Assembly: GCA_964470915.1 (NCBI GenBank) | Contig: CAYYEM010000007.1 | Span: 1-62,486 of the forward strand | Direction: 5' to 3' | Length of the DNA stretch: 62,486 nt | Origin: CAYPXN01 sp964470915 | GTDB lineage: Bacteria > UBA10199 > JADFYH01 | In this document: positions 9,501-16,671 of the stretch, piece after piece | How positions within the stretch are numbered: the first letter of the stretch is position 1 | Layout: the number at the start of each line of letters is the position of its first letter | The notes under the pieces: generated by a model | What the model saw: the letters and a program-made list of their open reading frames with translations, nothing else | Told to the model about the DNA's origin: nothing | The model's database searches: none | Translations under genes and position numbers: made by a program

Positions 9501-10201
9501 GCGATCATCTTAGAGTTATACCAGTCTGCACTTTCACACACATCAGTTTGCTCGCCCCAAATTTCAGGAAAAGCGGTGGGCAGATCACAATACCAATCGT
9601 AGAAGCTTAAGTTCACACCTCCAAAAAGCTGGAGAAAGCGACCTCCCGCTGCATAGCTCAGCATCGACATCGCCGGAATCGGTGAAAAACCAATCACGCG
9701 ATCTGGACCATATTTTTTCGCAGTATAAATATTGGCGGCTGCCATCAACTCTAGAAGCTCATCCCAGGTCGCTCTTCTAAAACCACCTTTGCCACGGGCA
9801 TTCTGATATTTTTTTCGTTTTTCGGGATTTTGCTGAAGCGCTTCCCAAGCCTTGAGAGGATCTCCGGTTTTCTGTCTTTCTTCACGGTAGGCATCAATCA
9901 AGGCACCCCGCACGAGAGGATATTTAATTCGAAGCGGACTATATAAATACCAAGAATAGGAAATTCCCCGCTGACATCCCCGAGGCTCATAGGGAGGTAG
10001 TGAGTCTTCGAGCAGCGGATAATCCAGCTGCTGTGTTTCCCAAACTACAATCCCTTCTTTCACATGAATCTGCCAAGAACAGCCACCGGTGCAATTCACA
10101 CCATGAGTACTTCTAACGATTCGATCATGCTGAAAGCGATTTCGGTAAAACTCTTCCCATTTTCTTGTTTCCGGAGAAATTATATCTTTAATCCAACCCA
10201 T
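6587..10201 (-). CDS. narG: Respiratory nitrate reductase, alpha subunit (Mo-bisMGD)
   Basis: 1204-residue catalytic subunit that reduces nitrate to nitrite at a Mo-bis-MGD centre. The FS0 cluster ligands are visible in HGVNCTGGCSW plus the later EPRGCQRG. The molybdenum-ligand Asp is in GEQTDVCESADW. The signature NGKxxG-type and C-terminal dinucleotide-binding regions are also present. I chose the ATG at 10201 because GAAGGAG lies 6 bases upstream; a TTG five codons earlier would absorb that site. There is no twin-arginine signal, so the enzyme should face the cytoplasm, unlike the outward-facing nitrate reductases of archaea. Confidence 0.97.
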   Translation of the reverse strand: MGWIKDIISPETRKWEEFYRNRFQHDRIVRSTHGVNCTGGCSWQIHVKEGIVVWETQQLDYPLLEDSLPPYEPRGCQRGISYSWYLYSPLRIKYPLVRGALIDAYREERQKTGDPLKAWEALQQNPEKRKKYQNARGKGGFRRATWDELLELMAAANIYTAKKYGPDRVIGFSPIPAMSMLSYAAGGRFLQLFGGVNLSFYDWYCDLPTAFPEIWGEQTDVCESADWYNSKMIADMGACLNMTRTPDCHFFAESRHNGTKAVVFSPDFSQVCKYADQWVPLHAGSDGSFWMAVSHVILKEFHHEKQTPYFLNYCKQYTDSPYLVVLDKEGDHFKPGRLLRANELSQFKDLDKGEWKFLNIDEKSGNFVVPKGAMGHRWGKQAGQWNMKFENSTDDKSYDPLLTLLKNNDEVLSVEFTEFGLDRKALRGVPVKQVETLHGKVAVTTVYDLIMAQYGVGRGLSGDYPKDYKDRDAAYTPTWQEVFTGVDAGTVIQFAQEWANTAAVTEGKCMIIVGAGINHWYHANLMYRAGAMALMLSGCVGKNGGGLNHYVGQEKLAPVDAWAAVAFAKDWHAASRLQQAPLWHYINTCQYRYDGQYSRYNTVPKNDMTSKHTADTIVTSVKNGWMPFYPQFKQNTLELGKEAVAKGAKDDEGIVQHVFEKLKSKQLEYSVENPEAPENHPRVWYIWRGNAITGSMKGHEYAFEHYLGTHSNLIAKDASEHTKELKWHEIAPKGKMDLVVDLNFRMDSSALYSDIVLPAASWYEKADMNSTDLHSFIHPLSAAIPPVWESKTDWNIFKELARVTSDLAKKYMPETQIDIVASPLSHDSADEITQPSVKDWSKGECEPVLGKSMHKLAVVRRDYTKLYEKYISLGENVKTKGLGGHGNHYMCEPEYDEMIRSNHFPVEKIDGKVYPSLKEDVSAANAILHLSTLTNGALTVRAYENMEKKTGLKLVDLAEGSKDVHLTYADLQAQPRRYNTSPLWSGLMNNGRAYSAYTYNVDRLVPWRTLTGRQHFYLDHEMYIAYGENLPTYKPSPKPELYGDLKETLKNGEAKILNCLTPHGKWHIHSTYMDNHRMLTLSRGCEPCWMSEKDAADLGIQDNDWVEVYNDHGVYCTRACVSSRIPKGVCIVYHVPERTVGIPKSQVRGNKRAGGHNSFTRIHLKPNFLSGGYGQFSYHFNYWGPIAPNRDTHVTVKKMNKVVF

Positions 10202-10224
10202 AGAAGGCTCCTTCAATTTTTTGA

Positions 10225-11082
10225 TTACTCTGATTTAATCTGACGATCGTAAATTTTCTGATTCACCGAACCCTTTTTTCGGCGTCGTCCCAACACTGAA
10301 TAAATTCCCAACAAAACAAGCACCCCCGCCACACCCACTAGAAACATGGCCCAGCCATATTCACGAGGCTGATGAAGCACGTTTTGTTTATCAACCTGTT
10401 GTAAAAATCCGATCAGCGCATTGATTTCGCTTTCTGAAATGGCCCCTGCCGCATAAGCGGTTTGCATGACGGGAAAAGGAGGATTACTGAGAATTGCACG
10501 AATACCAGGAGCACCTAATCTTGAGTAGACCGTGGTCAACTCTTTCGCTAAAATTCCTCCGCTAATGGCATTTCCATAATGGGCACTATGGCAGGAGATA
10601 CAAGAAGGACCCGCCTTGGCAAAGCGAACCTTCCCCTGGAAAAGATCTTGCCCCAAATTAATTTCGGCTTGAGTGGCTGTAGCAGCTGCAGGAACAGTCG
10701 ACAACTTGGGAGCAGCAGCACCTCCACTGGCTTCTTTCACATAAAGGAGTATTTTTTTAATTTCTGTTTCAGACAAAGGCTGATCTGGCATCATCATCTT
10801 GTATTCATCAAAAAGAGCCTTCGCATTTGCATCTCCGGAATTGATCACGGCCTGAGGAGACTTAATGAAATTCAACAACCAAGCTTCACTACGCCTTTCA
10901 TTAACTCCCGCTAAATCCGGCCCCACCAAACGCCCTGCTCCCACACTATGACAAGCGGCGCATTTCTGTTGGAATAGCTCCTTGCCTGATTCTTGTGCCG
11001 AAGCAGGAATAGCCCCCAGAAAGCCCAAAAGCAGGAGAGATGTGACAATCTTTTTACGACCTGTAAAATATCGCTTAATCAT
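10225..11082 (-). CDS. narC: Membrane-anchored diheme cytochrome c, NarC-like
   Basis: 285-residue protein with a signal peptide (residues 1-29, cleavage near ASA). It has two c-type heme motifs, CAACH at residues 41-45 and CISCH further on, and one C-terminal membrane helix followed by RRRKK. It should sit in the periplasm, anchored to the inner membrane. The order cytochrome c-narG-narH-narJ-narI-narK matches the narCGHJIK operon of Thermus, where NarC is a diheme protein needed for the reductase. I chose the ATG at 11082 because GGGAAAGG lies upstream and a good signal peptide follows; an upstream in-frame start would destroy the signal. It is the first gene of the operon. Confidence 0.82.
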   Translation of the reverse strand: MIKRYFTGRKKIVTSLLLLGFLGAIPASAQESGKELFQQKCAACHSVGAGRLVGPDLAGVNERRSEAWLLNFIKSPQAVINSGDANAKALFDEYKMMMPDQPLSETEIKKILLYVKEASGGAAAPKLSTVPAAATATQAEINLGQDLFQGKVRFAKAGPSCISCHSAHYGNAISGGILAKELTTVYSRLGAPGIRAILSNPPFPVMQTAYAAGAISESEINALIGFLQQVDKQNVLHQPREYGWAMFLVGVAGVLVLLGIYSVLGRRRKKGSVNQKIYDRQIKSE

Positions 11083-11156
11083 GTTAAAACCTTTCCCATT
11101 TACGAAGAGCATTGATCCTTTATGTTTTCTTTTTAACTGAAACAAAAAAGATCCAT

Positions 11157-11170
11157 ATGATTTGGATCAT
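11157..11170. promoter_or_regulatory. Crp/Fnr-family box in front of the nar operon
   Basis: ATGAT-TTGG-ATCAT is a perfect inverted repeat with the TGA-N6-TCA core of Crp/Fnr-family operators (FNR consensus TTGAT-N4-ATCAA). It lies 75 bases upstream of the cytochrome c start codon, so activation of the nar operon under low oxygen or by NO is likely. Confidence 0.6.
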
Positions 11171-11210
11171 GAATATGATTTTTTTTAAAAAAAATGGGAG
11201 AATCAATAAA

Positions 11211-11243
11211 AACAGCCCTTTCCACAGGGAAAGGGCCGTTTTT
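11211..11243. terminator. Rho-independent terminator between porin and nar operon
   Basis: A 9-bp G+C-rich stem (11215-11223 with 11228-11236) and an ACAG loop are flanked by T runs on both strands. On the minus strand it ends the porin transcript before the nar promoter. Confidence 0.8.
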
Positions 11244-11285
11244 TTGGCAATATAAGCGAGAGCAAATCATGATTTGCTCTTTGCT

Positions 11286-12605
11286 TTAATATCTTGCTGT
11301 CAGTTGCACATAAGCAAATTGGGCAATATCTGAAGCGCCTGTATCTGAGAAAAATTTACCAGGGAAGAACACTGAATATCCTACCCAAGCATCAAAGTAT
11401 TTGATGGGCTCAAATTTCAAAAGCAAGTCAACTTCTTGTCCGGCAAAATGACTGGCACCCGCTCTGCCTGCTCTCAGCTGGCTGCCATTAGCCTGGAATA
11501 CTCCGTTAGCGGGATCCGGTAATAAGAAAGCATGATAATCGAGTGAAGCTTTCATAAAAGAAAGAGGCTCAGCGGAAAAAGCTAAACGAAAATCATACAT
11601 ATTTCTCCAACTGAAAAAATCCATGTAACCATATTTGTCATGGTTTGTTGGAAACAAATTATTAAAGAGTGTTACATGACCCGCACGAGGATTTGCGTCT
11701 CCTGAGGCAAAATTAAACTCGCCTCCCACGCGCGGTTTCCAGTCTTGTTCAAAGGTGTAACCTATTTTTGCGTGCACAGCACCGGCATTAATCAGATTCC
11801 CGTTTGAAGAACCACTTTGATAAGCACCTTCAAATCCATAATCATAATTTTTAAGAAATTTTGCCTTGATACGAGTTCCAATTGTTGCCACTGCCAAATC
11901 TCCACTATTCACACCAGCTCGGTCACTATGGGCAAAGATGAGATAAGGCTCTATTTCTCCTCCTGGGAATTTCTTAAAATGAGCATACAAACTCGCTAAC
12001 TGATATTCCAAACTAACAGGGGTATTCGCTGGATGGATTCTACCGCCCCAAATATCCAGCCAGAAATCCTTGTTCTCCAAGCGCCACACAACCGCATCAA
12101 AACTACGTGCCAAATTATTCCACCCATTATTACCAATCAGTCTTTGTTCTCCGTAAATAAGCTCCTGACGACCTACTTTAATACTCGTATTCAAAGGACC
12201 CATTTTACCTTTGAACTTTACAAAACCCTGATAAAATTTATGCCGATCAGGAGTTTTCACTAAAGCATCATCCTGACCAATGGTTTCTGAATCTTGAAAC
12301 ATGCCATACAACTGGATAAAATCTGCCGGATTTAAATCAAGATACACTCGAGTTCTTAACAACAAAAAAACATCGGTTTGTGCTGAAGAATTATTGTTGA
12401 AGTCATAATTGATCTGATTTTCATTTCGCAGGCGAAATTCCCCTCCGACTTTCACCTTATTGGGCCAAATAGAATCGGATTGCGTTTCCTTGCTTGAAGA
12501 TGCTGGCTCTGAATAAGCCTGAAGGGGTACTGCCAAGCAGAGCAGCATCACCAAAACCCAGAACGACTTTCTGCCCCCCTCTTGAAAAAGTGATAAAACA
12601 GACAT
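11286..12605 (-). CDS. Outer-membrane porin, alginate-export-like beta-barrel
   Basis: 439-residue protein with a signal peptide (residues 1 to about 33) and a long run of alternating amphipathic strands ending in Tyr (QLTARY), as in outer-membrane barrels. The sequence resembles the alginate-export/porin families: WPNKVKVGGEFRLRNENQ near the start, then GRQELIYGEQRLIGNNGWNN. A role in nitrate or small-anion passage is possible because it lies directly upstream of the nar operon, but that is inference. The start at 12605 has AAAGGAG 5 bases upstream. A Crp/Fnr-type palindrome lies about 95 bases upstream. Confidence 0.82.
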   Translation of the reverse strand: MSVLSLFQEGGRKSFWVLVMLLCLAVPLQAYSEPASSSKETQSDSIWPNKVKVGGEFRLRNENQINYDFNNNSSAQTDVFLLLRTRVYLDLNPADFIQLYGMFQDSETIGQDDALVKTPDRHKFYQGFVKFKGKMGPLNTSIKVGRQELIYGEQRLIGNNGWNNLARSFDAVVWRLENKDFWLDIWGGRIHPANTPVSLEYQLASLYAHFKKFPGGEIEPYLIFAHSDRAGVNSGDLAVATIGTRIKAKFLKNYDYGFEGAYQSGSSNGNLINAGAVHAKIGYTFEQDWKPRVGGEFNFASGDANPRAGHVTLFNNLFPTNHDKYGYMDFFSWRNMYDFRLAFSAEPLSFMKASLDYHAFLLPDPANGVFQANGSQLRAGRAGASHFAGQEVDLLLKFEPIKYFDAWVGYSVFFPGKFFSDTGASDIAQFAYVQLTARY

Positions 12606-12698
12606 AAACACTCCTTTCTACCTCCCCCACTCGTTTATTTCTTGTTTTTTTATAGACCTCATTTAAGGATAGGCCTTTGCGCAAGAAGAAAAAAAAGC

Positions 12699-12716
12699 AT
12701 ATGACTTAAATCATAT
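12699..12716. promoter_or_regulatory. Crp/Fnr-family box between porin and regulator
   Basis: ATATGA-CTTAAA-TCATAT is a perfect palindrome with the TGA-N6-TCA core. It lies between the divergent porin (start 12605) and Crp/Fnr regulator (start 12750), so it could serve both, including autoregulation. Confidence 0.6.
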
Positions 12717-12749
12717 CCCAATAAAAAAAGAAGTTTGCTGTCACCTATT

Positions 12750-13445
12750 ATGACCCTGATTCATCAAGAAAAAGATCTTAAAATATTACTTCAAAGCTCC
12801 CTGCTTCAGGGAGTAGAGAAAAAAAACCTGGATCTCTTCCTTAAGATGGGTCAATGGAAAAACTTCCAAAAGGGAAACTTTCTATTTCATCAAGGAGAAA
12901 ACGCAGACCAGGTTTATATTCTCACCCATGGAAAAATAAAACTCACCCAACTGAACCTTGAAGGAAATCAAATTGTACTTCGTATTTTAGGGCCCAAACA
13001 GCTGATTGCTATCATTTCTGTTTTGGAAAACACGCCTTATCCAGCCAGTGCTGAAGTAATCGAAAAAGGTATCGCATTTGCGTTCAAACAAAAGGATCTG
13101 CTCAAACTCATGAAACAAGAATCTCAAGTGGGAATTAATGTGATGAAAATCCTAATTCATCGCATCCAGGAACTTCAAGACCGATTTTGTGAACTAGCCA
13201 CAGAACGTGTCGATTCCCGTATTGCCAAAGCTTTACTCCGACTTGCTAATCAGGTTGGTATCAAAACAGCCGAAGGAATCCTGATTGACCTGCGTCTATC
13301 CCGACAAGATCTCGCCGAAATTACCGGCACCACACTTTACACCGTCAGTCGCCTTCTCACCCAATGGGGAAAAAATGGCTGGATTAAAAGTTATCAGAAA
13401 AAAATTACAGTATGCAAACCTGAAAAGCTTGCATCCTGCACTTAA
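12750..13445 (+). CDS. Crp/Fnr-family transcription regulator, DNR-like
   Basis: 231 residues from the ATG. An N-terminal cyclic-nucleotide-binding fold (about 20-140, with the GNFLFHQGENADQVYIL loop) precedes a dimer helix and a winged helix-turn-helix (about 175-225: LSRQDLAEITGTTLYTVSRLL). There are no N-terminal Cys clusters, so it is not an O2-sensing FNR; it resembles the NO-responsive DNR/NnrR branch. In the recognition helix the usual Glu of FNR (ETISR) is Tyr (YTVSR), while Ser and Arg are kept. This may fit the ATGAT half-sites seen nearby. It is divergent from the porin and close to the nar operon. Confidence 0.85.
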   Translation: MTLIHQEKDLKILLQSSLLQGVEKKNLDLFLKMGQWKNFQKGNFLFHQGENADQVYILTHGKIKLTQLNLEGNQIVLRILGPKQLIAIISVLENTPYPASAEVIEKGIAFAFKQKDLLKLMKQESQVGINVMKILIHRIQELQDRFCELATERVDSRIAKALLRLANQVGIKTAEGILIDLRLSRQDLAEITGTTLYTVSRLLTQWGKNGWIKSYQKKITVCKPEKLASCT

Positions 13446-13756
13446 TCAGTGACTCCGGCAAAGACGGAGGCTTGGAAGTTTAAGCTCTCAAAAAACATAA
13501 CCTTCTCCTCGGGGAGAAGGTGTCCTGAGCGAAGTCGAAGGGCGGATGAGGGGAACGTTCACTCGAGTATACACTCCCCTCACCCCACCCTCTCCCCAAG
13601 GAGAGGGTGAAAAAATGGAATTGTCAAACTCTAGGAGTCCTCTGGCAAAGCCTAGGGTTTACCTAAGGAAAATTAACAATGCACCCTTTTATCTTTTAGA
13701 GGCGAAGTGGAAAAAGCAAATTTATTTGATTAACCGCAAAGATAAAGTTTCATTTC
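13446..13756. repeat. Gene-free stretch holding palindromic repeat elements
   Basis: No gene is supported here. At 13501-13520 and 13571-13610 lie G+C-rich palindromes of the ACCCTCTCC/GGAGAGGGT type. At 13523-13541 lies a half-copy of the second repeat family (CCTGAGCGAAGTCGAAGG). An open frame that crosses it encodes the repeat itself (TPPSPQGEGEK) and is not a gene. Confidence 0.7.
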
Positions 13757-13773
13757 CTGAGTTAAATACTCAG
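13757..13773. promoter_or_regulatory. Palindrome at the start of the NnrS-like gene
   Basis: CTGAGT-TAAAT-ACTCAG ends 2 bases before the ATG at 13776, where a ribosome binding site should be. It could be an operator or a translation-blocking hairpin. It does not match the TGA-N6-TCA boxes. Confidence 0.3.
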
Positions 13774-13775
13774 AT

Positions 13776-14984
13776 ATGAAGTACCATTTTAAATGCTTAT
13801 TCCTCGAACCTTATCGATTGTTTTTTCTTGGCGCTAGTCTCGATGCCTTGTTTAGTTTGAGTCTATGGCATTTCCACTGGCACCATATTTTATCAGGCTC
13901 TCAAAGCTTAAATTTTTCTTACCCCCCAGGATTATTTCATTTATTCAGTATGCTCTTTGGTGCTTTAGGGTTTTACATTGCGGGATTTTTACTCACTGCT
14001 TTTCCAAAATGGATGGGAAGTTCGCCTTTCACCCGTCGTGAATTTAGCTTTTTATTTTTACTCCAAGCGTCGTCTCAAATTATTGGGATGAGCGGTTTTT
14101 TCTATCACCCTCTTCTCGTGAAAATTGGATTTAGTTTGGCAGGGCTCTTTCAAGTATTTTTACTGGGTTATTTATTACAGAAATTTTATTCTTCGCAAAC
14201 TCGAGGAATGCAACCTTGTTTCGTATTAATTGCAATAGGTTTTTCCGTATTAAGTGCTTTATTTACAATCCTTTACCTATTTAATACTCAACAATACAAT
14301 TACTATATCTTAAGTTTTCAAATTGGCGTTTTTCTTTATGTCTTGCTTCTTATTCTTTCGGTCACTTTTCGAATTGTTCCATTTTTTTCAAGTCGTGTTC
14401 TACCTTCAAACACTTTTAAGGTCCAAAAAAACTTTCTTCCAATCTCTTTCATACTCATCCTTTTATTTTTACTGAGCGAATCTTCACTCATTCAAATTGC
14501 AATCCCGATCAAAGTGATTATTTCCGGATTACTATTGGGCTTCATTGCTAAACAATGGCTTGCCTGGAAACCATTGCAAACAATACGCACTCCACTTTTA
14601 TTTGTGATTCATATCTGTTGGTTTTGGATTTTAGTTTATTTTGTTTTGCACATTTTACTTCTTTTACTTCTTCCACAAAACTCAATGATGCAAATCGCTT
14701 GCATCCATACTTTACTCATTGGATGCGATTTAAGTTTGGTGCTTGCTATTAGTACAAGGGTTACCCGAGGTCATGGCGGACATCCACTAATCCTAGATTG
14801 GCCGGGGGCCTTAGCTTTTTTTCTGCTTCAAATATCGGCGCTTACAAGAATTATTTTCCCCTGGCTTGCAACTCACAATCCACACTTTTCTATTTATACT
14901 CACAGCTCCGCCCTCTTTGGAGCTCTGGCATTCATTGTTTGGGGAATACGTTACTGGCCCTGGCTATTTTCATCCAAACAATGA
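13776..14984 (+). CDS. NnrS-like membrane protein
   Basis: 402-residue, very hydrophobic protein with about 12 membrane segments. NnrS-family features are present: PYRLFFLGASLD at the start, GFLLTAFPKW, FRIVPFFSSR, and the late CIHTLLIGCDLSLVLAISTRVTRGHGGHPL block. NnrS is a heme- and copper-containing protein linked to NO stress and denitrification. Here it sits between two Crp/Fnr-type regulators beside a nitrate reductase operon, though no nir or nor genes are in the window. No ribosome binding site is evident, and a palindrome precedes the start. Its 3' end overlaps the convergent Cys-rich gene by 34 bases. Confidence 0.8.
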   Translation: MKYHFKCLFLEPYRLFFLGASLDALFSLSLWHFHWHHILSGSQSLNFSYPPGLFHLFSMLFGALGFYIAGFLLTAFPKWMGSSPFTRREFSFLFLLQASSQIIGMSGFFYHPLLVKIGFSLAGLFQVFLLGYLLQKFYSSQTRGMQPCFVLIAIGFSVLSALFTILYLFNTQQYNYYILSFQIGVFLYVLLLILSVTFRIVPFFSSRVLPSNTFKVQKNFLPISFILILLFLLSESSLIQIAIPIKVIISGLLLGFIAKQWLAWKPLQTIRTPLLFVIHICWFWILVYFVLHILLLLLLPQNSMMQIACIHTLLIGCDLSLVLAISTRVTRGHGGHPLILDWPGALAFFLLQISALTRIIFPWLATHNPHFSIYTHSSALFGALAFIVWGIRYWPWLFSSKQ

Positions 14985-15295
14985 CTTAATTGTATTTTAG
15001 AAATGAAAAGAACATCACAATCCGTTTTTGCATAACAAGTACACAAATTGGGCTTTTGAGTTAAAATACTTTCAATACAAACCACACGATCTTTTCCAAT
15101 TCGACTTAAATGGTCATTATGACATTTTTTTTCGGATCTTGTAAAAAACAAATCACCGACTTTTAAAATATAAAGCCCATAAGGCAAATGTCCCTCATAA
15201 AAAAGCACCTGGCCTTTTTTATATCGAACTGTCTGTGCTTCTTGTGTTAATTGTTTCCAGTGATACTTAACTTTTTCTAAAACTCCCTCTTTCAT
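14951..15295 (-). CDS. Stand-alone Crp-type sensor domain, Cys-rich, no DNA-binding domain
   Basis: 114 residues matching only the cyclic-nucleotide-binding half of Crp/Fnr proteins (RYKKGQVLFYEGHLPYGLYILKVGDL). The protein stops before any helix-turn-helix. It has six Cys (58, 73, 85, 87, 93, 106), including a CTC pair, which is unusual for this fold and suggests a metal, Fe-S or redox role. Its closest visible relative is the FNR-type regulator just upstream, which shares KKGQVxFYEG. AAGGAG lies 11 bases before the ATG. A Crp/Fnr-type box lies 52 bases upstream, so it may belong to the same regulon. Function unknown; it might modulate a full-length Crp/Fnr protein. Confidence 0.6.
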   Translation of the reverse strand: MKEGVLEKVKYHWKQLTQEAQTVRYKKGQVLFYEGHLPYGLYILKVGDLFFTRSEKKCHNDHLSRIGKDRVVCIESILTQKPNLCTCYAKTDCDVLFISKIQLSHCLDENSQGQ

Positions 15296-15346
15296 GACTC
15301 ATAAATCTCCTTATTTAACTTCTAAAGGAATTTACAAAAGAGGAGT

Positions 15347-15360
15347 ATGATCCACATCAG
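15347..15360. promoter_or_regulatory. Crp/Fnr-family box upstream of the Cys-rich domain gene
   Basis: ATGAT-CCAC-ATCAG has the TGA-N6-TCA core and one mismatch in the outer base. It lies between the end of the FNR-type gene and the start of the stand-alone sensor domain at 15295. Confidence 0.45.
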
Positions 15361-15362
15361 GT

Positions 15363-16082
15363 TCACATATCAAGATTAGCAATCTCAATTAAGGTTGGAA
15401 TATTGAGAAGAGTAATTTCTCGATCTTTTACTTCGATTAAAGCTTCTTTTCTAAAATCTGAAATAAGGCGAATGGCTGTTTCCTGGGTTACTCCAATCAT
15501 TTCAGCCATTTCCTCACGGGTGAGACGCAAATCAATCACACAAGTCTTGCCCACTTTTTTACCATAAGCTTCTTTTAAAATCAGAAGCAGTTCTGCCATT
15601 CTTTCACGAACCGACTTATGAGCAATACTGGTTGCCAAATCTTCCGCGGCTCTCAATTCACGTGCTAACTTTTTAATAAGATCAAGAGCTAAATCCGGAT
15701 TTTTAGCTAAAACAGGAAAAAAGGAATTTCGATCAATACAACAAATACTGGCTTCTTCCATCGCTTCGGCAGTGGCATGATAAGGTTCTCCTGCAAACAA
15801 AGCTCGATAACCTAACAAATCACCTGGGCCAGCGATGCGCAAAATTTGCTGACGTCCTTCATGAGTTGTTTTATATAATTTTATTTTCCCTGAAAAAATG
15901 CAAAATAAACCAATAGCTTCATTACCTTCATAAAAAATGACCTGGCCTTTTTTGTAATCATTCACTACTTTATGATGATTAAGCTCTTTTAATGACTCAT
16001 GTTCTAAAGCACAGAAAAGCCCTGACAATCGTGAGGAGCAAGTACTGCAATCGATTTTATTTTTTAAATCTTTATCTGACAT
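15363..16082 (-). CDS. fnr: FNR-type oxygen-sensing regulator
   Basis: 239 residues with the Crp/Fnr architecture: effector domain at about 25-150 and winged helix-turn-helix at about 185-225 (LTREEMAEMIGVTQETAIRLI). Unlike the DNR-like regulator at 12750, it has Cys at 12, 15 and 24 plus a pair at 114-115. This matches the four-Cys set that holds the O2-labile [4Fe-4S] cluster of FNR (C-x2-C-x8-C and a Cys in the beta-roll). The recognition helix keeps Glu and Arg of the FNR pattern but has Ile in place of Ser. It probably acts as the oxygen switch of the nitrate island. Confidence 0.85.
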   Translation of the reverse strand: MSDKDLKNKIDCSTCSSRLSGLFCALEHESLKELNHHKVVNDYKKGQVIFYEGNEAIGLFCIFSGKIKLYKTTHEGRQQILRIAGPGDLLGYRALFAGEPYHATAEAMEEASICCIDRNSFFPVLAKNPDLALDLIKKLARELRAAEDLATSIAHKSVRERMAELLLILKEAYGKKVGKTCVIDLRLTREEMAEMIGVTQETAIRLISDFRKEALIEVKDREITLLNIPTLIEIANLDM

Positions 16083-16137
16083 AAATTACTTTATCTGTAG
16101 CTGGACTTTAATAGCCTTCGCAACATATATTTAAAGG

Positions 16138-16671
16138 ATGCAAATTGCTATTTTAGGAGGCTCATTTAACCCCCCCCACCTTGGCCATGTAGCCTTAGTG
16201 AAATCTCTTTTAGAAAACAAACAATTTGATCGTGTTTGGATTGTACCCTGTTTAGCTCATCCTTTTGCAAAAAAACTGGCTCCTTTTCAAGATCGATTTC
16301 AAATGTGTAAGTTAGCTTTTGAAAATTTAAGCTCTTCATTGAACCTTCTCGACACCGATGAAGAAATTCAAAACAAACAAGGTTTTAGTATTCTTACACT
16401 CAAGCATCTTACTCAAAAATATCCTGAGCATCAATTTTATTGGGTAATGGGTTCAGACCTAACAAATGAAAAAAACAAATGGAAAGATTTTGACCAAATT
16501 GAAAAACTAGTTACTTTGTACCCTATTCCCAGAGCTGGCTACGAAAATTCCATTTTTCCGGAAATTTCATCCACACAAATCCGTGAAAAAATTTCAAAAG
16601 GACAATCAGTTGCCAAATTGATTCCTCCAGAGGTAGAAAAATATATCATCGAAAAAGGTTTATACTTATGA
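16138..16671 (+). CDS. nadD: Nicotinate-nucleotide adenylyltransferase
   Basis: 177 residues. It transfers AMP from ATP to nicotinate mononucleotide in NAD synthesis, in the cytoplasm. The nucleotidyltransferase motif GGSFNPPHLGH is at residues 7-17, and the C-terminal ISSTQIR motif binds ATP phosphates. Length is slightly short but normal for the family. AAAGG touches the ATG, leaving almost no spacer. The stop overlaps the ATG of the next gene (ATGA), so NAD synthesis and NAD phosphorylation are translationally coupled. Confidence 0.95.
   Translation: MQIAILGGSFNPPHLGHVALVKSLLENKQFDRVWIVPCLAHPFAKKLAPFQDRFQMCKLAFENLSSSLNLLDTDEEIQNKQGFSILTLKHLTQKYPEHQFYWVMGSDLTNEKNKWKDFDQIEKLVTLYPIPRAGYENSIFPEISSTQIREKISKGQSVAKLIPPEVEKYIIEKGLYL

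Noticed and set aside
13546..13779. Open frame of 77 codons before the NnrS-like gene
   Set aside because: It begins inside a palindromic repeat and translates it (TPPSPQGEGEK); no ribosome binding site and no family-like sequence.
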